This document shows positions 1-5,005 of a stretch of DNA of 5,005 bases, piece by piece. Both the position numbers and the translations under genes were made by a program. The notes under the pieces were generated by a model. It saw nothing but the letters and a program-made list of their open reading frames with translations. It searched no databases and was not told where the DNA came from. Location: contig JBKPSC010000221.1 of NCBI GenBank assembly GCA_046734915.1, positions 1 to 5,005 of the forward strand. The letters are read 5' to 3'. This stretch comes from VFZL01 sp046734915 (GTDB lineage Bacteria; Acidobacteriota; Vicinamibacteria; Vicinamibacterales; CAVVIG01). Within the stretch, counting starts at the first letter, position 1, and each line of letters begins with the position of its first letter.

Positions 1-647
1 GCCTCGATCGTCGGGTTGGCGCTGGCGCGATTGCGGAGGTCTGTGATCGGCACGCCGTCGAGCGTGTAGTTATTGCCGCGCCGCGTGCCGCCGCCGAGCG
101 AGAGCAGCGACGCGTTGGTCTGATCCTGCTGCCGGTTGAACTGCGTGTCCCCGGTTGGGACCACCGTCGGCACGGTTGTGCCAATCATGAATGCGTTGCG
201 GCCTGGTGCCGGCAACGTCTGCAAGGCTTCGGAGTTCAGCACAGTACCGGTGCTGGCGTTCGAGGTCTCGATGAGAGGAGCCTGCCCGGTAACGGTGATC
301 GTCTCCTCGAGCGCGCCGACTTCGAGCGCCACGTCCAGGGTGAGGAACTGCTGCGTGCCCACGACGAGTCCGGCGCGCAGGTACGTCTTGTAGCCCTGCA
401 GGCTCGCTTTGAGGGTGTAGGTGCCAGGCCCCAGGTTCGGGAAGTTGTACTCGCCGGCCTCGTTGGACGTCGTCGACCGCGCGACGTTCGTGGCCTCGTT
501 GGTCAGGGTGACCTCTGCGCCCGGAATCACTCCGCCTGTATCTTTGATTGCTCCGCGAATACCGCCTGTGAATCCTTGCGCGAACACCTCAGACGCTCCA
601 CCAGCCAACAGTACCAGCGCCAGCAGTGCGGGAACGAGCTTGCGCAT
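1..647 (-). CDS. Oar-like TonB-dependent outer-membrane receptor, N-terminal part (runs off left edge)
   Basis: This is an outer-membrane beta-barrel receptor for energised uptake of an unknown substrate, coupled to TonB-ExbBD. Only the first 215 codons are in the window, and the frame is open to the edge. Residues 1-23 form a signal peptide (MRK, a Leu/Ala/Val core, then VFA before Gln24). Residues about 27-107 are a carboxypeptidase-regulatory-like beta-sandwich, with the typical G-x-I-x-G, D-x-x-G-x-x-I-P-G-A, T-N-E-A-G-E-Y-x-F and L-x-P-G-x-Y-x-L pattern. EETITVTG at 114-121 resembles a TonB box. From about 130 the plug domain begins, with NNYTLDGVPI at 192-201, the usual Oar/acidobacterial plug signature. 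The ATG at 647 is fixed by AAGGAGG at 654-660, 6 nt upstream. Acidobacteriota carry many such paralogues, often of about 1,000 residues, and the substrate cannot be told from this part. No frameshift is seen. The family call is firm. Confidence 0.94.
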   Translation of the reverse strand, partial: MRKLVPALLALVLLAGGASEVFAQGFTGGIRGAIKDTGGVIPGAEVTLTNEATNVARSTTSNEAGEYNFPNLGPGTYTLKASLQGYKTYLRAGLVVGTQQFLTLDVALEVGALEETITVTGQAPLIETSNASTGTVLNSEALQTLPAPGRNAFMIGTTVPTVVPTGDTQFNRQQDQTNASLLSLGGGTRRGNNYTLDGVPITDLRNRASANPTIE

Positions 648-945
648 CGACCGCCTCCTTGGTTGACAACGATGAACGGCGTTACAGTTCTGCAAGCCAA
701 GCGCCAGCGCGGCGTGGAGATCGCGACGCGCGCCGATGCTAGGTTTCCTCAGAAAATGCCTCGTCGAGCCCGCACGATCGCGCAGGCTGCCTTGCTCTAA
801 CTCCGACGCTTTCGTTTGTCGGTCGTGCTGCGTGCAACGTTTCTGTAGCGATGACGAATCGGCGGCTGCGGCCAGAGAGGCCCGCCTGCTCGGAGCACAC
901 GCCGAGTCGACGCGAGCGCAAAACGAACAGCCGGTAATGGGGCGG
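648..945 (-). other. Predicted long 5' leader of the receptor gene (non-coding)
   Basis: About 290 nt lie between the expected transcription start (near 939, from the promoter at 946-974) and the receptor ATG. I see no credible gene on either strand: the open frames here give Arg/Ser-rich, motif-free translations. Two small inverted repeats are visible: CTCGG/CCGAG at 889-893 and 902-906, and GGCC/GGCC at 870-873 and 879-882. Both are short enough to be chance in GC-rich DNA. I could not recognise a cobalamin-riboswitch conserved box or any other known riboswitch core. The leader could carry regulatory structure, or a promoter closer to the gene may have been missed. Confidence 0.4.
654..660 (-). 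promoter_or_regulatory. Shine-Dalgarno site of the TonB-dependent receptor
   Basis: On the minus strand this reads AAGGAGG, a near-perfect anti-16S complement, 6 nt before the ATG at 647. It fixes the start that also gives a clean signal peptide. Confidence 0.9.
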
Positions 946-974
946 ATTCTGGCGCTGGCTCGCCGCCAAGTCAA
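946..974 (-). promoter_or_regulatory. Sigma70-like promoter driving the receptor gene
   Basis: On the minus strand TTGACT (969-974, five of six consensus bases) is followed after exactly 17 nt by CAGAAT (946-951, four of six, including the key A and final T). It points at the receptor gene and would start transcription near position 939. It lies in the gap after the stop of the 266-residue gene, so the receptor probably has its own transcription unit. The evidence is sequence pattern only. Confidence 0.55.
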
Positions 975-985
975 CAGTTTTGGCG
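964..985. promoter_or_regulatory. Inverted repeat over the -35 box, candidate operator
   Basis: CGCCAA (964-969) and TTGGCG (980-985) are perfect 6-bp inverted arms separated by 10 nt. The repeat overlaps the -35 hexamer at 969-974, where a dimeric repressor would block RNA polymerase. No regulator is encoded in the window, and short GC-rich palindromes arise by chance, so this is a candidate only. Confidence 0.3.
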
Positions 986-1085
986 CTTCGTGGACCTGTC
1001 CTGCATGGCCACGATCCAAGGAATGAGATCGATTGGCCCCCCCGAGCTCCAACGTGAGCGGCTAGGCCCCCCGCCCAGCGGCCGG
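975..1085. other. Intergenic stretch with C-tracts downstream of the 266-residue gene
   Basis: This is the gap between the stop of the 266-residue gene and the receptor promoter. It contains a C7 run (1037-1043) and a C6 run (1067-1072), which are G-tracts on the minus strand. On the minus-strand transcript TGGGCGG (1071-1077) can pair with CCGCTCA (1055-1061), allowing one G-U, over a 9-nt loop. This stem starts 8 nt after the stop codon but has no following U-tract, so it is not a convincing intrinsic terminator. Nothing else is recognised. Confidence 0.35.
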
Positions 1086-1886
1086 TCAACGGCACCAGGT
1101 GCCGCCGGCCTCGACCTCGCAGCACGCCCCTTCGACCACGACGTCACCGTCCAGCGCGAACCGCACCATGGTCAGACGGCGCGTCGGGCCGGTGACGGTC
1201 AGCTCGCCGAAGAAGACGCGGCCGAATTTGGGGATGGTGACGACGTGCCCGTCGATGGCGGCCTTGGGAAACGGCCGACCGTTCCATCGCAGGTTCTTTA
1301 CGATCGTCGTATGCAGGGCGGCGGGATTGGTCTCGCCCTCGGCGATCGGCGTAAAGCCGACGGCCCGGCGCGTCTTGCGGCCCTCGCGCAGGCAGGCTTC
1401 GCAGAGCTTGTCGTGTGTGTCGTGATCTTTGAAGAACCTCCGATCGATCGCCACCGTCAGCCGGTGCCCGCCGAAGGCGACGCCCTCGATCGAGGCCCCG
1501 TCCATCGCGCCGATCGACGGTTGAATCTCATGACACGGGCAGAGTGCTGTCAGTTCGGCGCGCAACCGCGTGGCCGTCATGCGCAATCGGCCCGTGCCAA
1601 TCTGCAAGCCGCGGACCTCGGCGCCGGTGTGGGCCTGAGATACCGGCTCGTCATACGCACCGCGCCGCCTGCTCTTGGCTTCGTGAGGAACGCCCTGCGC
1701 GTGCGTGGTCGCCGCCTCGAACGCGACGACGCCGCCGAAGTCTTGCCGGGCAAGGGTGGCACTCGAAGCACCGCCGTTCACCGGCAGTGAGCTGACGCCG
1801 CCCACATCAAGCCAGACGTCGCTCGGACGATGAACGTGGCCGGTGAGAATCGTGGCGTTGCCGTGATAAACGAAGCGTTCAGGCAC
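1086..1886 (-). CDS. Hypothetical protein, 266 residues, faint choice-of-anchor-P-like beta pattern
   Basis: I do not recognise a named family with confidence. The product has seven cysteines (116, 118, 162, 165, 255, 256, 265), including a C-P-C at 116-118 and a C-E-A-C at 162-165. Alternating hydrophobic stretches suggest a beta-rich fold: 89-118, then 132-148, then 190-252. The order of segments (a 'V-x-G-L-x-I-G' strand, a Thr/Ala strand ending in Cys, an 'I-x-G-V-x-F-G-G' strand, a 'V-T-I-P-x-F-G-R-V' strand, then 'L-T-M-V-R-F-x-L-x-G-D-V-V-V') resembles exported choice-of-anchor P proteins. Those normally have a signal peptide; this one has none. The start is GTG at 1886, with GGAG 6 nt upstream; an in-frame TGA lies six codons before the GTG. 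Codon third positions are GC-rich, as expected of real coding on this strand. It lies downstream of the DUF4159 gene, separated by repeats. The protein could instead be a truncated relic. Confidence 0.72.
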   Translation of the reverse strand: MPERFVYHGNATILTGHVHRPSDVWLDVGGVSSLPVNGGASSATLARQDFGGVVAFEAATTHAQGVPHEAKSRRRGAYDEPVSQAHTGAEVRGLQIGTGRLRMTATRLRAELTALCPCHEIQPSIGAMDGASIEGVAFGGHRLTVAIDRRFFKDHDTHDKLCEACLREGRKTRRAVGFTPIAEGETNPAALHTTIVKNLRWNGRPFPKAAIDGHVVTIPKFGRVFFGELTVTGPTRRLTMVRFALDGDVVVEGACCEVEAGGTWCR

Positions 1887-1890
1887 GGCG

Positions 1891-1920
1891 GGCTCCAGGC
1901 CTCAGGCTCCAGGCTTCAGG
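1891..1920. repeat. Two-copy 14-bp tandem repeat
   Basis: GGCTCCAGGCCTCA (1891-1904) is followed directly by GGCTCCAGGCTTCA (1905-1918), matching at 13 of 14 positions, with GG of a third copy at 1919-1920. It abuts the start of the 266-residue gene and supplies its presumed ribosome binding site. Simple tandem repeats of this sort commonly expand and contract by slippage. Confidence 0.85.
1893..1896 (-). promoter_or_regulatory. Candidate ribosome binding site of the 266-residue gene, inside a tandem repeat
   Basis: GGAG on the minus strand lies 6 nt before the GTG at 1886. It is part of the 14-nt tandem repeat (CCTGRRGCCTGGAG read on the minus strand, with one variable base), so the match may be accidental. 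It is the only reasonable ribosome binding site for this start. Confidence 0.5.
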
Positions 1921-1937
1921 ACATCTCATTGATGATT

Positions 1938-1976
1938 CCCTCATTACCTCATTACTCATTCCCTCATTCCCTCATT
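1938..1976. repeat. Octamer tandem repeat, CCCTCATT type
   Basis: Five contiguous units are seen: CCCTCATT (1938-1945), ACCTCATT (1946-1953), ACTCATT (1954-1960, one base shorter), CCCTCATT (1961-1968) and CCCTCATT (1969-1976). Degenerate copies extend the tract on both sides (CTCATT at 1925-1930, CCTCAATCCCAATTCTCA at 1977-1994). The tract starts at the stop codon of the DUF4159 gene. On the transcribed (minus) strand each unit reads AATGAGGG, so each carries an ATGA and a Gly-codon-like AGGG. This is a probable variable-number microsatellite; no function is evident. Confidence 0.88.
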
Positions 1977-1991
1977 CCTCAATCCCAATTC

Positions 1992-2795
1992 TCAGTGCGT
2001 GAACGAGTACATCAAGTAGTTCACGCCCAGTTTGTATGCCTCGTTCGTTTCGCCCACCGGGCGGAACCCGCGGGCCGACCACTCCCAGAACTGCGAGACG
2101 TCGGTGTTGTAGTTCACCATCATCAGCATGCGCTTGGTCGGATCGTTGTCCTCGAAGAGCGCACGGAACACCGGCCGCCCGGCGTTGTAGGCCTGCGGGA
2201 TGATGTCGAACGACTCGACCTCGAAAAACGAGTGAAAGATCGGATGCGAGACGTCGAGGTCCAGGAAACGGCCCTCGGGCATCACCCGCTTCATGTTCGC
2301 TTCGAACTGCTCCCACCCGCCGCCCCCCATGCCCCCGCCGAACCCCCGAACCTTGAAATCGTCCACCAGGACGAACCCGCCTTTCTGGAGGTACGCGCGC
2401 AGGTTCACGGCCTCGGCGTCGGTCATCTCCCACCAGCCGACCTCAATCAAATACGCGAGCGGATAGCGGAACAGCTCGGGGTCGTCGAAGCCGACGCTGG
2501 CGACACCATCGAGGCGAGAGTTGATGTAGGTCACCTCGTTCAGGATCCGCAGCAGGTTCTGCTCGGCCAGCGGATACCCGTGCGCCCACGCCGGCAGGCC
2601 GCCGTACCAGAACCCGCCCGGCGCCGTGTGGTAGTTCACGCGCAGGAACACGAACCGCCCGTCGTACGGTGGATTGGGCTGGACGAACGCGGAGTTCGGC
2701 CGCTCACCGCCGAACCCGCGGAACCGGAAGCCTTGCGCCGCCGCCACGGCCGCGATTGCGATCATGGCGGCGACGAGCAAGGAACGCCTGCGCAC
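1992..2795 (-). CDS. Exported DUF4159 domain protein
   Basis: The 267-residue product belongs to the DUF4159 family (function unknown; a fold related to glutamine-amidotransferase-like domains has been proposed). Residues 1-20 are a signal peptide (Arg-rich start, Ala/Ile core, AAA before Gln21), so the protein is exported. The domain runs from about 46 to 266. Family marks are F-V-F-L-R-V-N-Y (48-55), G-Y-P-L-A-E-Q-N-L (73-81), D-D-P-E-L-F-R-Y-P (104-112), G-G-F-V-L-V-D-D-F (139-147), S-H-P-I-F (183-187), N-Y-N-T-D with W-E-W (228-239) and Y-K-L-G-V-N-Y (254-260). A Gly-rich insert, R-G-F-G-G-G-M-G-G-G-G, sits at 150-160. The GTG start at 2795 is preferred over an ATG at 3047 because the longer form overlaps the hydrolase gene by about 240 nt and hides the signal peptide. 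The gene starts 14 nt after the hydrolase stop, which implies one operon. Confidence 0.93.
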   Translation of the reverse strand: MRRRSLLVAAMIAIAAVAAAQGFRFRGFGGERPNSAFVQPNPPYDGRFVFLRVNYHTAPGGFWYGGLPAWAHGYPLAEQNLLRILNEVTYINSRLDGVASVGFDDPELFRYPLAYLIEVGWWEMTDAEAVNLRAYLQKGGFVLVDDFKVRGFGGGMGGGGWEQFEANMKRVMPEGRFLDLDVSHPIFHSFFEVESFDIIPQAYNAGRPVFRALFEDNDPTKRMLMMVNYNTDVSQFWEWSARGFRPVGETNEAYKLGVNYLMYSFTH

Positions 2796-2799
2796 GGTG

Positions 2800-2803
2800 C
2801 TCC
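2800..2803 (-). promoter_or_regulatory. Ribosome binding site deciding the GTG start of the DUF4159 gene
   Basis: GGAG on the minus strand lies in the 14-nt gap after the hydrolase stop, 4 nt before the GTG at 2795. Spacing is short but workable. Together with the signal peptide it supports GTG rather than the ATG at 3047 or the later in-frame ATG at 2765, which would cut the signal peptide in half. Confidence 0.65.
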
Positions 2804-2809
2804 GATCCG

Positions 2810-4207
2810 TCAGCGGCTGACGGCCGGTGCCGCGTCGGTCCGCGGCGCGGGCATGGCCGACGTCTGACCGGGCCGGCGGATCGACGTTCGGGCCGGCAAC
2901 GGTTGCGGCGGTCCGGCGATTGACTGATAGACCAGCGTCTGGAACGCCGAGGCGACAGGGGATCCCGGATATCGCTGCACCATCATGATGGCCACCAGCT
3001 TCTCTTTCGGATCGACCCAGAAGTTGGTGCCGTAGATGCCGCTCCATCCGTACTTGCCGACGGAACCGAGCGCCTGGCTGTCGCCGAGATCGGTGACGAC
3101 GCTGAACCCGAGGCCGAAGTCCTGCCCCAGGCCGCCCTGTCCACCCGGCAGATCGCTGGTGTGGCTACTCGTCATGAGCTCGATGGTCTTCGGGCTGAGC
3201 AGACGCACACCCCCGAGCTCGCCCCCGTTCAACAGCATCTGGGCAAACCGCAGGTAATCGCTGGCCGTCGATACCAGACCGGCGCCGCCCGAGAAGTAGT
3301 GCTTGGGGGCCTTGTAGTACTGAAACGGCGACATGTACGTCGTCGTGAAGGTCTCGGGATCCTTCATCGGCCGGATCCCGCCGTTCCCGTCCGGCGAGTA
3401 GACGCTGGCAAACCGCGACCACTTCGCCTCTGGAACGTCAAAGCCCGTGTCCACCATCTTGAGCGGCGTGAAGATGCGATCGCGCAGGAACACGTCGAAG
3501 GGCACGCCGGATGCGATTTCGACGATGCGGCCGAGGACGTCGATGCCGAGGCTGTAGTGCCACTCGGCGCCGGGCTGGCTCTGGAGCGGCGCCCTGGCGA
3601 GCTTCTCGACGTTGTCGGCAATCGTGCCTTCGGTGACGGTCAAACCGTCCGAAATGCCCGCACGACGATACGCCTCGCCAACCGGTCCCTGATCGGCAAA
3701 GCCATAACTGAGGCCGGCGCGGTGCGTTAGCAGGTCGCGGATGGTCATCTGACGGCGCACCGGCACCATGGTCACGGTGTCGCCATCGCCCTTGACGAGC
3801 ACACGCGCCTCGCGAAAAGCCGGGATAAGGGTCGCGACCTGATCGTTCAGCGACAAGCGGCCTTCTTCAACGAGCATCATGATGGCCACGCTCGTGATCG
3901 GCTTGGTCATCGATGCGATGCGGAAGATGGTGTCGGTCTTCATGGGGGCGTTCGCCGCGATGTCCTGCGAGCCGTACGCCCGGAAGTCGACGACTCGTCC
4001 GTCGCGCGCAAGCAACGTGACGATGCCCGCCGCCTGGTGGCTGGTGATGAAACGTTGCATGCCTTCGTGCAGCCGCTCGAGCCGCGACGGGAGCATGCCC
4101 AGCGACTCCGGCGGCGCGACTGGCAGCGACTGCGCGCCGACGGTCCAGGCGCTGAGGACCAGTGCGATCGCCAACAGAGTCGTTCGCCGATTCGACTTGC
4201 TCGTCAT
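2810..4207 (-). CDS. Exported serine hydrolase, beta-lactamase / family VIII esterase fold
   Basis: The 465-residue product has a signal peptide at 1-25 (KSNRR, a Leu/Ala/Val core, VGA before Gln26) and acts in the periplasm or outside. The catalytic serine motif S-x-x-K is S99-M-T-K102, within F-R-I-A-S-M-T-K-P. The second motif is Y218-S-L, in H-Y-S-L-G-I-D-V-L-G, with the Tyr that acts as general base in this fold. The third motif, K-T-G in true beta-lactamases, is W388-S-G here, followed by Y-G-T-N-F-W-V-D-P, as in EstB-like esterases. Other family marks are T-I-R-D-L-L-T-H-R-A-G-L-S-Y (155-168) and F-S-G-G-A-G-L-V-S-T-A (305-315). Substrate is unknown: an ester or amide, possibly a beta-lactam or D-amino-acid peptide. 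Residues 433-465 form a Pro/Ala/Arg tail beyond the domain. The ATG at 4207 is preferred to one at 4264 because of AGGAGG 7 nt upstream and the signal peptide. It is the first gene of a unit with the DUF4159 gene. Confidence 0.95.
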   Translation of the reverse strand: MTSKSNRRTTLLAIALVLSAWTVGAQSLPVAPPESLGMLPSRLERLHEGMQRFITSHQAAGIVTLLARDGRVVDFRAYGSQDIAANAPMKTDTIFRIASMTKPITSVAIMMLVEEGRLSLNDQVATLIPAFREARVLVKGDGDTVTMVPVRRQMTIRDLLTHRAGLSYGFADQGPVGEAYRRAGISDGLTVTEGTIADNVEKLARAPLQSQPGAEWHYSLGIDVLGRIVEIASGVPFDVFLRDRIFTPLKMVDTGFDVPEAKWSRFASVYSPDGNGGIRPMKDPETFTTTYMSPFQYYKAPKHYFSGGAGLVSTASDYLRFAQMLLNGGELGGVRLLSPKTIELMTSSHTSDLPGGQGGLGQDFGLGFSVVTDLGDSQALGSVGKYGWSGIYGTNFWVDPKEKLVAIMMVQRYPGSPVASAFQTLVYQSIAGPPQPLPARTSIRRPGQTSAMPAPRTDAAPAVSR

Positions 4208-4214
4208 ATCCCCG

Positions 4215-4220
4215 CCTCCT
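4215..4220 (-). promoter_or_regulatory. Shine-Dalgarno site of the serine hydrolase
   Basis: AGGAGG on the minus strand, 7 nt before the ATG at 4207. It decides against the in-frame ATG at 4264, which lacks such a site and would bury the signal peptide behind 19 residues. Confidence 0.9.
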
Positions 4221-4327
4221 GCCCTGGCCGGGCTGGCTCGACTGCGCGCTGCGTTGCCGGACATTGTGCGTCAGATGCGGTCATTCCTGCACGTCCCTGC
4301 CCGCCGACGCCGGTACGCTCGACGATT

Positions 4328-4332
4328 GGAGG
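4328..4332 (+). promoter_or_regulatory. Ribosome binding site of the AsmA-like gene, long spacing
   Basis: GGAGG on the plus strand lies 11 nt before ATG 4344 and 17 nt before ATG 4350. The in-frame TAG at 4341-4343 excludes any earlier start. Spacing is longer than the usual 5-9 nt, which may lower translation. Confidence 0.7.
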
Positions 4333-4343
4333 TGTCGATATAG

Positions 4344-5005
4344 ATGGATATGCTGAAAAGGATCCTCCTCGCCGTTCTCGCTGGTGGCCTCGTCCTGTTC
4401 GCGGGCGCGTTCTTCTGGGCGAGATCCGTGCTGACCGGCGACAACGTCCGTGCGGCACTGGCCGCACAGGTCGAGCAGGCCATCGGACAACCGGTCGCCA
4501 TCGGCGACATCAGCGTCGGCATCATGCCGCGCCTGACGGTGAAGCTCGGCGAAGTGAAAATCGGGCGCCCCGAGCGCGTGGTCGTCGGCGAGCTGCAGGT
4601 TGGCACTGACTTCCGGGCCCTGTTGTCGCGACGAATCGAACACGCGAGCCTTCATCTCAGCGGCGCTCGCATCGAGCTGCCATTACCGCCCTTTTCATTC
4701 GGATCGGCGAGCGCGTCATCCACCGGTGACGACAGCAGCGCCCCGGTCGAACTGGTCTCCATCGATGAGGTCGTGCTGACAGACGTGCAGGTTGTGAGCG
4801 GCGGCCGTACGTTGCGCGGCGACATCGAAGTCGTGCCGCAGGGCCGCGGCGTGCTCGTGCGCAGGATCGCGCTCGCGGCGGACCAGACCACGTTGAGCGT
4901 CACCGGACAGCTTACCGATCTCGCCGGTCCAACTGGCGAGTTGACGATGAAAGCCGCCGGGCTCGACCTGGATCGACTGCTGACATTCGTGAACGACTTC
5001 ACGGC
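4344..5005 (+). CDS. AsmA-family membrane-anchored protein, N-terminal part (runs off right edge)
   Basis: The first 220 codons are present and the frame is open to the window end. Residues about 7-26 form a single N-terminal membrane segment after M-D-M-L-K-R. The chain then has the AsmA pattern: a helix V-R-A-A-L-A-A-Q-V-E-Q-A-I-G-Q-P-V (35-51), a strand V-A-I-G-D-I-S-V (51-58), M-P-R-L-T-V-K-L-G-E-V-K-I (61-73), and then repeated beta-strands such as I-E-H-A-S-L-H-L-S-G-A-R-I-E-L-P (98-113). A Ser/Ala/Asp linker is at 120-133. AsmA-like proteins are inner-membrane-anchored periplasmic proteins of the bridge-like lipid-transfer class, linked to phospholipid transport to the outer membrane. 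The start is ATG 4344: GGAGG lies at 4328-4332, 11 nt upstream (rather long), and a TAG is directly in frame at 4341-4343. The ATG at 4350 is an alternative. It is divergent from the hydrolase operon. Confidence 0.9.
   Translation, partial: MDMLKRILLAVLAGGLVLFAGAFFWARSVLTGDNVRAALAAQVEQAIGQPVAIGDISVGIMPRLTVKLGEVKIGRPERVVVGELQVGTDFRALLSRRIEHASLHLSGARIELPLPPFSFGSASASSTGDDSSAPVELVSIDEVVLTDVQVVSGGRTLRGDIEVVPQGRGVLVRRIALAADQTTLSVTGQLTDLAGPTGELTMKAAGLDLDRLLTFVNDFT

Larger units (their letters stand above)
4208..4343. other. Divergent intergenic region between the hydrolase and AsmA-like genes
   Basis: This 136-nt gap must hold, or lie next to, the promoters for two divergent genes. It contains the two ribosome binding sites (4215-4220 minus, 4328-4332 plus). 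I looked for paired -35/-10 hexamers at 16-18 nt spacing on both strands and found none I would defend. The promoters may use non-consensus boxes or lie inside the opposite gene. Confidence 0.5.

Noticed and set aside
648..945. Cobalamin riboswitch before the TonB-dependent receptor
   Set aside because: No recognisable conserved B12-box or core could be found by eye, and the receptor is of the Oar-like type rather than BtuB.
1037..1076. G-quadruplex on the minus strand from the C6/C7 tracts
   Set aside because: The two main G-tracts are separated by more than 20 nt, too far for a compact four-run quadruplex.
1055..1077. Intrinsic terminator after the 266-residue gene
   Set aside because: A 7-bp stem is possible on the minus-strand transcript, but no U-tract follows it.
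739..1125. 128-codon minus-strand open frame in the receptor upstream region
   Set aside because: It overlaps the end of the 266-residue gene, has an Arg/Ser-rich translation without motifs, no convincing ribosome binding site, and spans the promoter and leader.
990..1790. 266-codon plus-strand open frame opposite the hypothetical gene
   Set aside because: It is antisense to the better coding frame; its Arg/Ala/Gly/Pro-rich product has no motifs and looks like the usual shadow in GC-rich DNA.
1938..1976. CRISPR-like array
   Set aside because: Units are 7-8 bp and contiguous, with no spacers; this is a simple tandem repeat.
1830..2867. 345-codon plus-strand open frame opposite the DUF4159 gene
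   Set aside because: The minus strand encodes a recognisable family with signal peptide here; the plus-strand product is His/Arg/Pro-rich and runs through the tandem repeats.
2796..3047. Longer DUF4159 product starting at an ATG at 3047
   Set aside because: It would overlap the hydrolase gene by about 240 nt and bury a clean signal peptide; GTG at 2795 with a nearby GGAG fits better.

Overview
The window is GC-rich bacterial chromosome with dense coding. Its gene set points to Acidobacteriota, perhaps a Vicinamibacteria-type soil lineage: an Oar-like TonB-dependent receptor with an N-terminal carboxypeptidase-regulatory domain, an exported DUF4159 protein, a secreted beta-lactamase-fold serine hydrolase and an AsmA-type protein. 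The phylum call is inferred from family composition; there is no rRNA or other marker to confirm it.

Layout from left to right. Positions 1-647 (minus) hold the first 215 codons of a TonB-dependent outer-membrane receptor that runs off the left edge. Positions 648-1085 are non-coding: a good sigma70-like promoter at 946-974 fires towards the receptor, a 6-bp-arm inverted repeat covers its -35 box, and the predicted leader is about 290 nt. Positions 1086-1886 (minus) encode a 266-residue protein of unknown function with a faint resemblance to beta-rich 'choice-of-anchor P'-type exported proteins but no signal peptide. Positions 1887-1991 are filled by two short tandem repeats. Positions 1992-2795 (minus, GTG start) encode an exported DUF4159 protein. 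Positions 2810-4207 (minus) encode an exported serine hydrolase of the beta-lactamase/family VIII esterase fold. Positions 4208-4343 are a short divergent intergenic gap. Positions 4344-5005 (plus) hold the N-terminal 220 codons of an AsmA-family membrane-anchored protein that runs off the right edge.

The serine hydrolase and DUF4159 genes are 14 nt apart on one strand and are very probably cotranscribed. The 266-residue gene may follow them on the same message, although the repeat tract separates them. The receptor has its own promoter. Four of the five products act at or outside the inner membrane (receptor, hydrolase, DUF4159 protein, AsmA-like protein), so this is a cell-envelope neighbourhood. 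No mobile element, CRISPR array, RNA gene or recognised defence system is present. The points that merit a second look are the orphan 266-residue protein, the repeat tract before it, and the long receptor leader.
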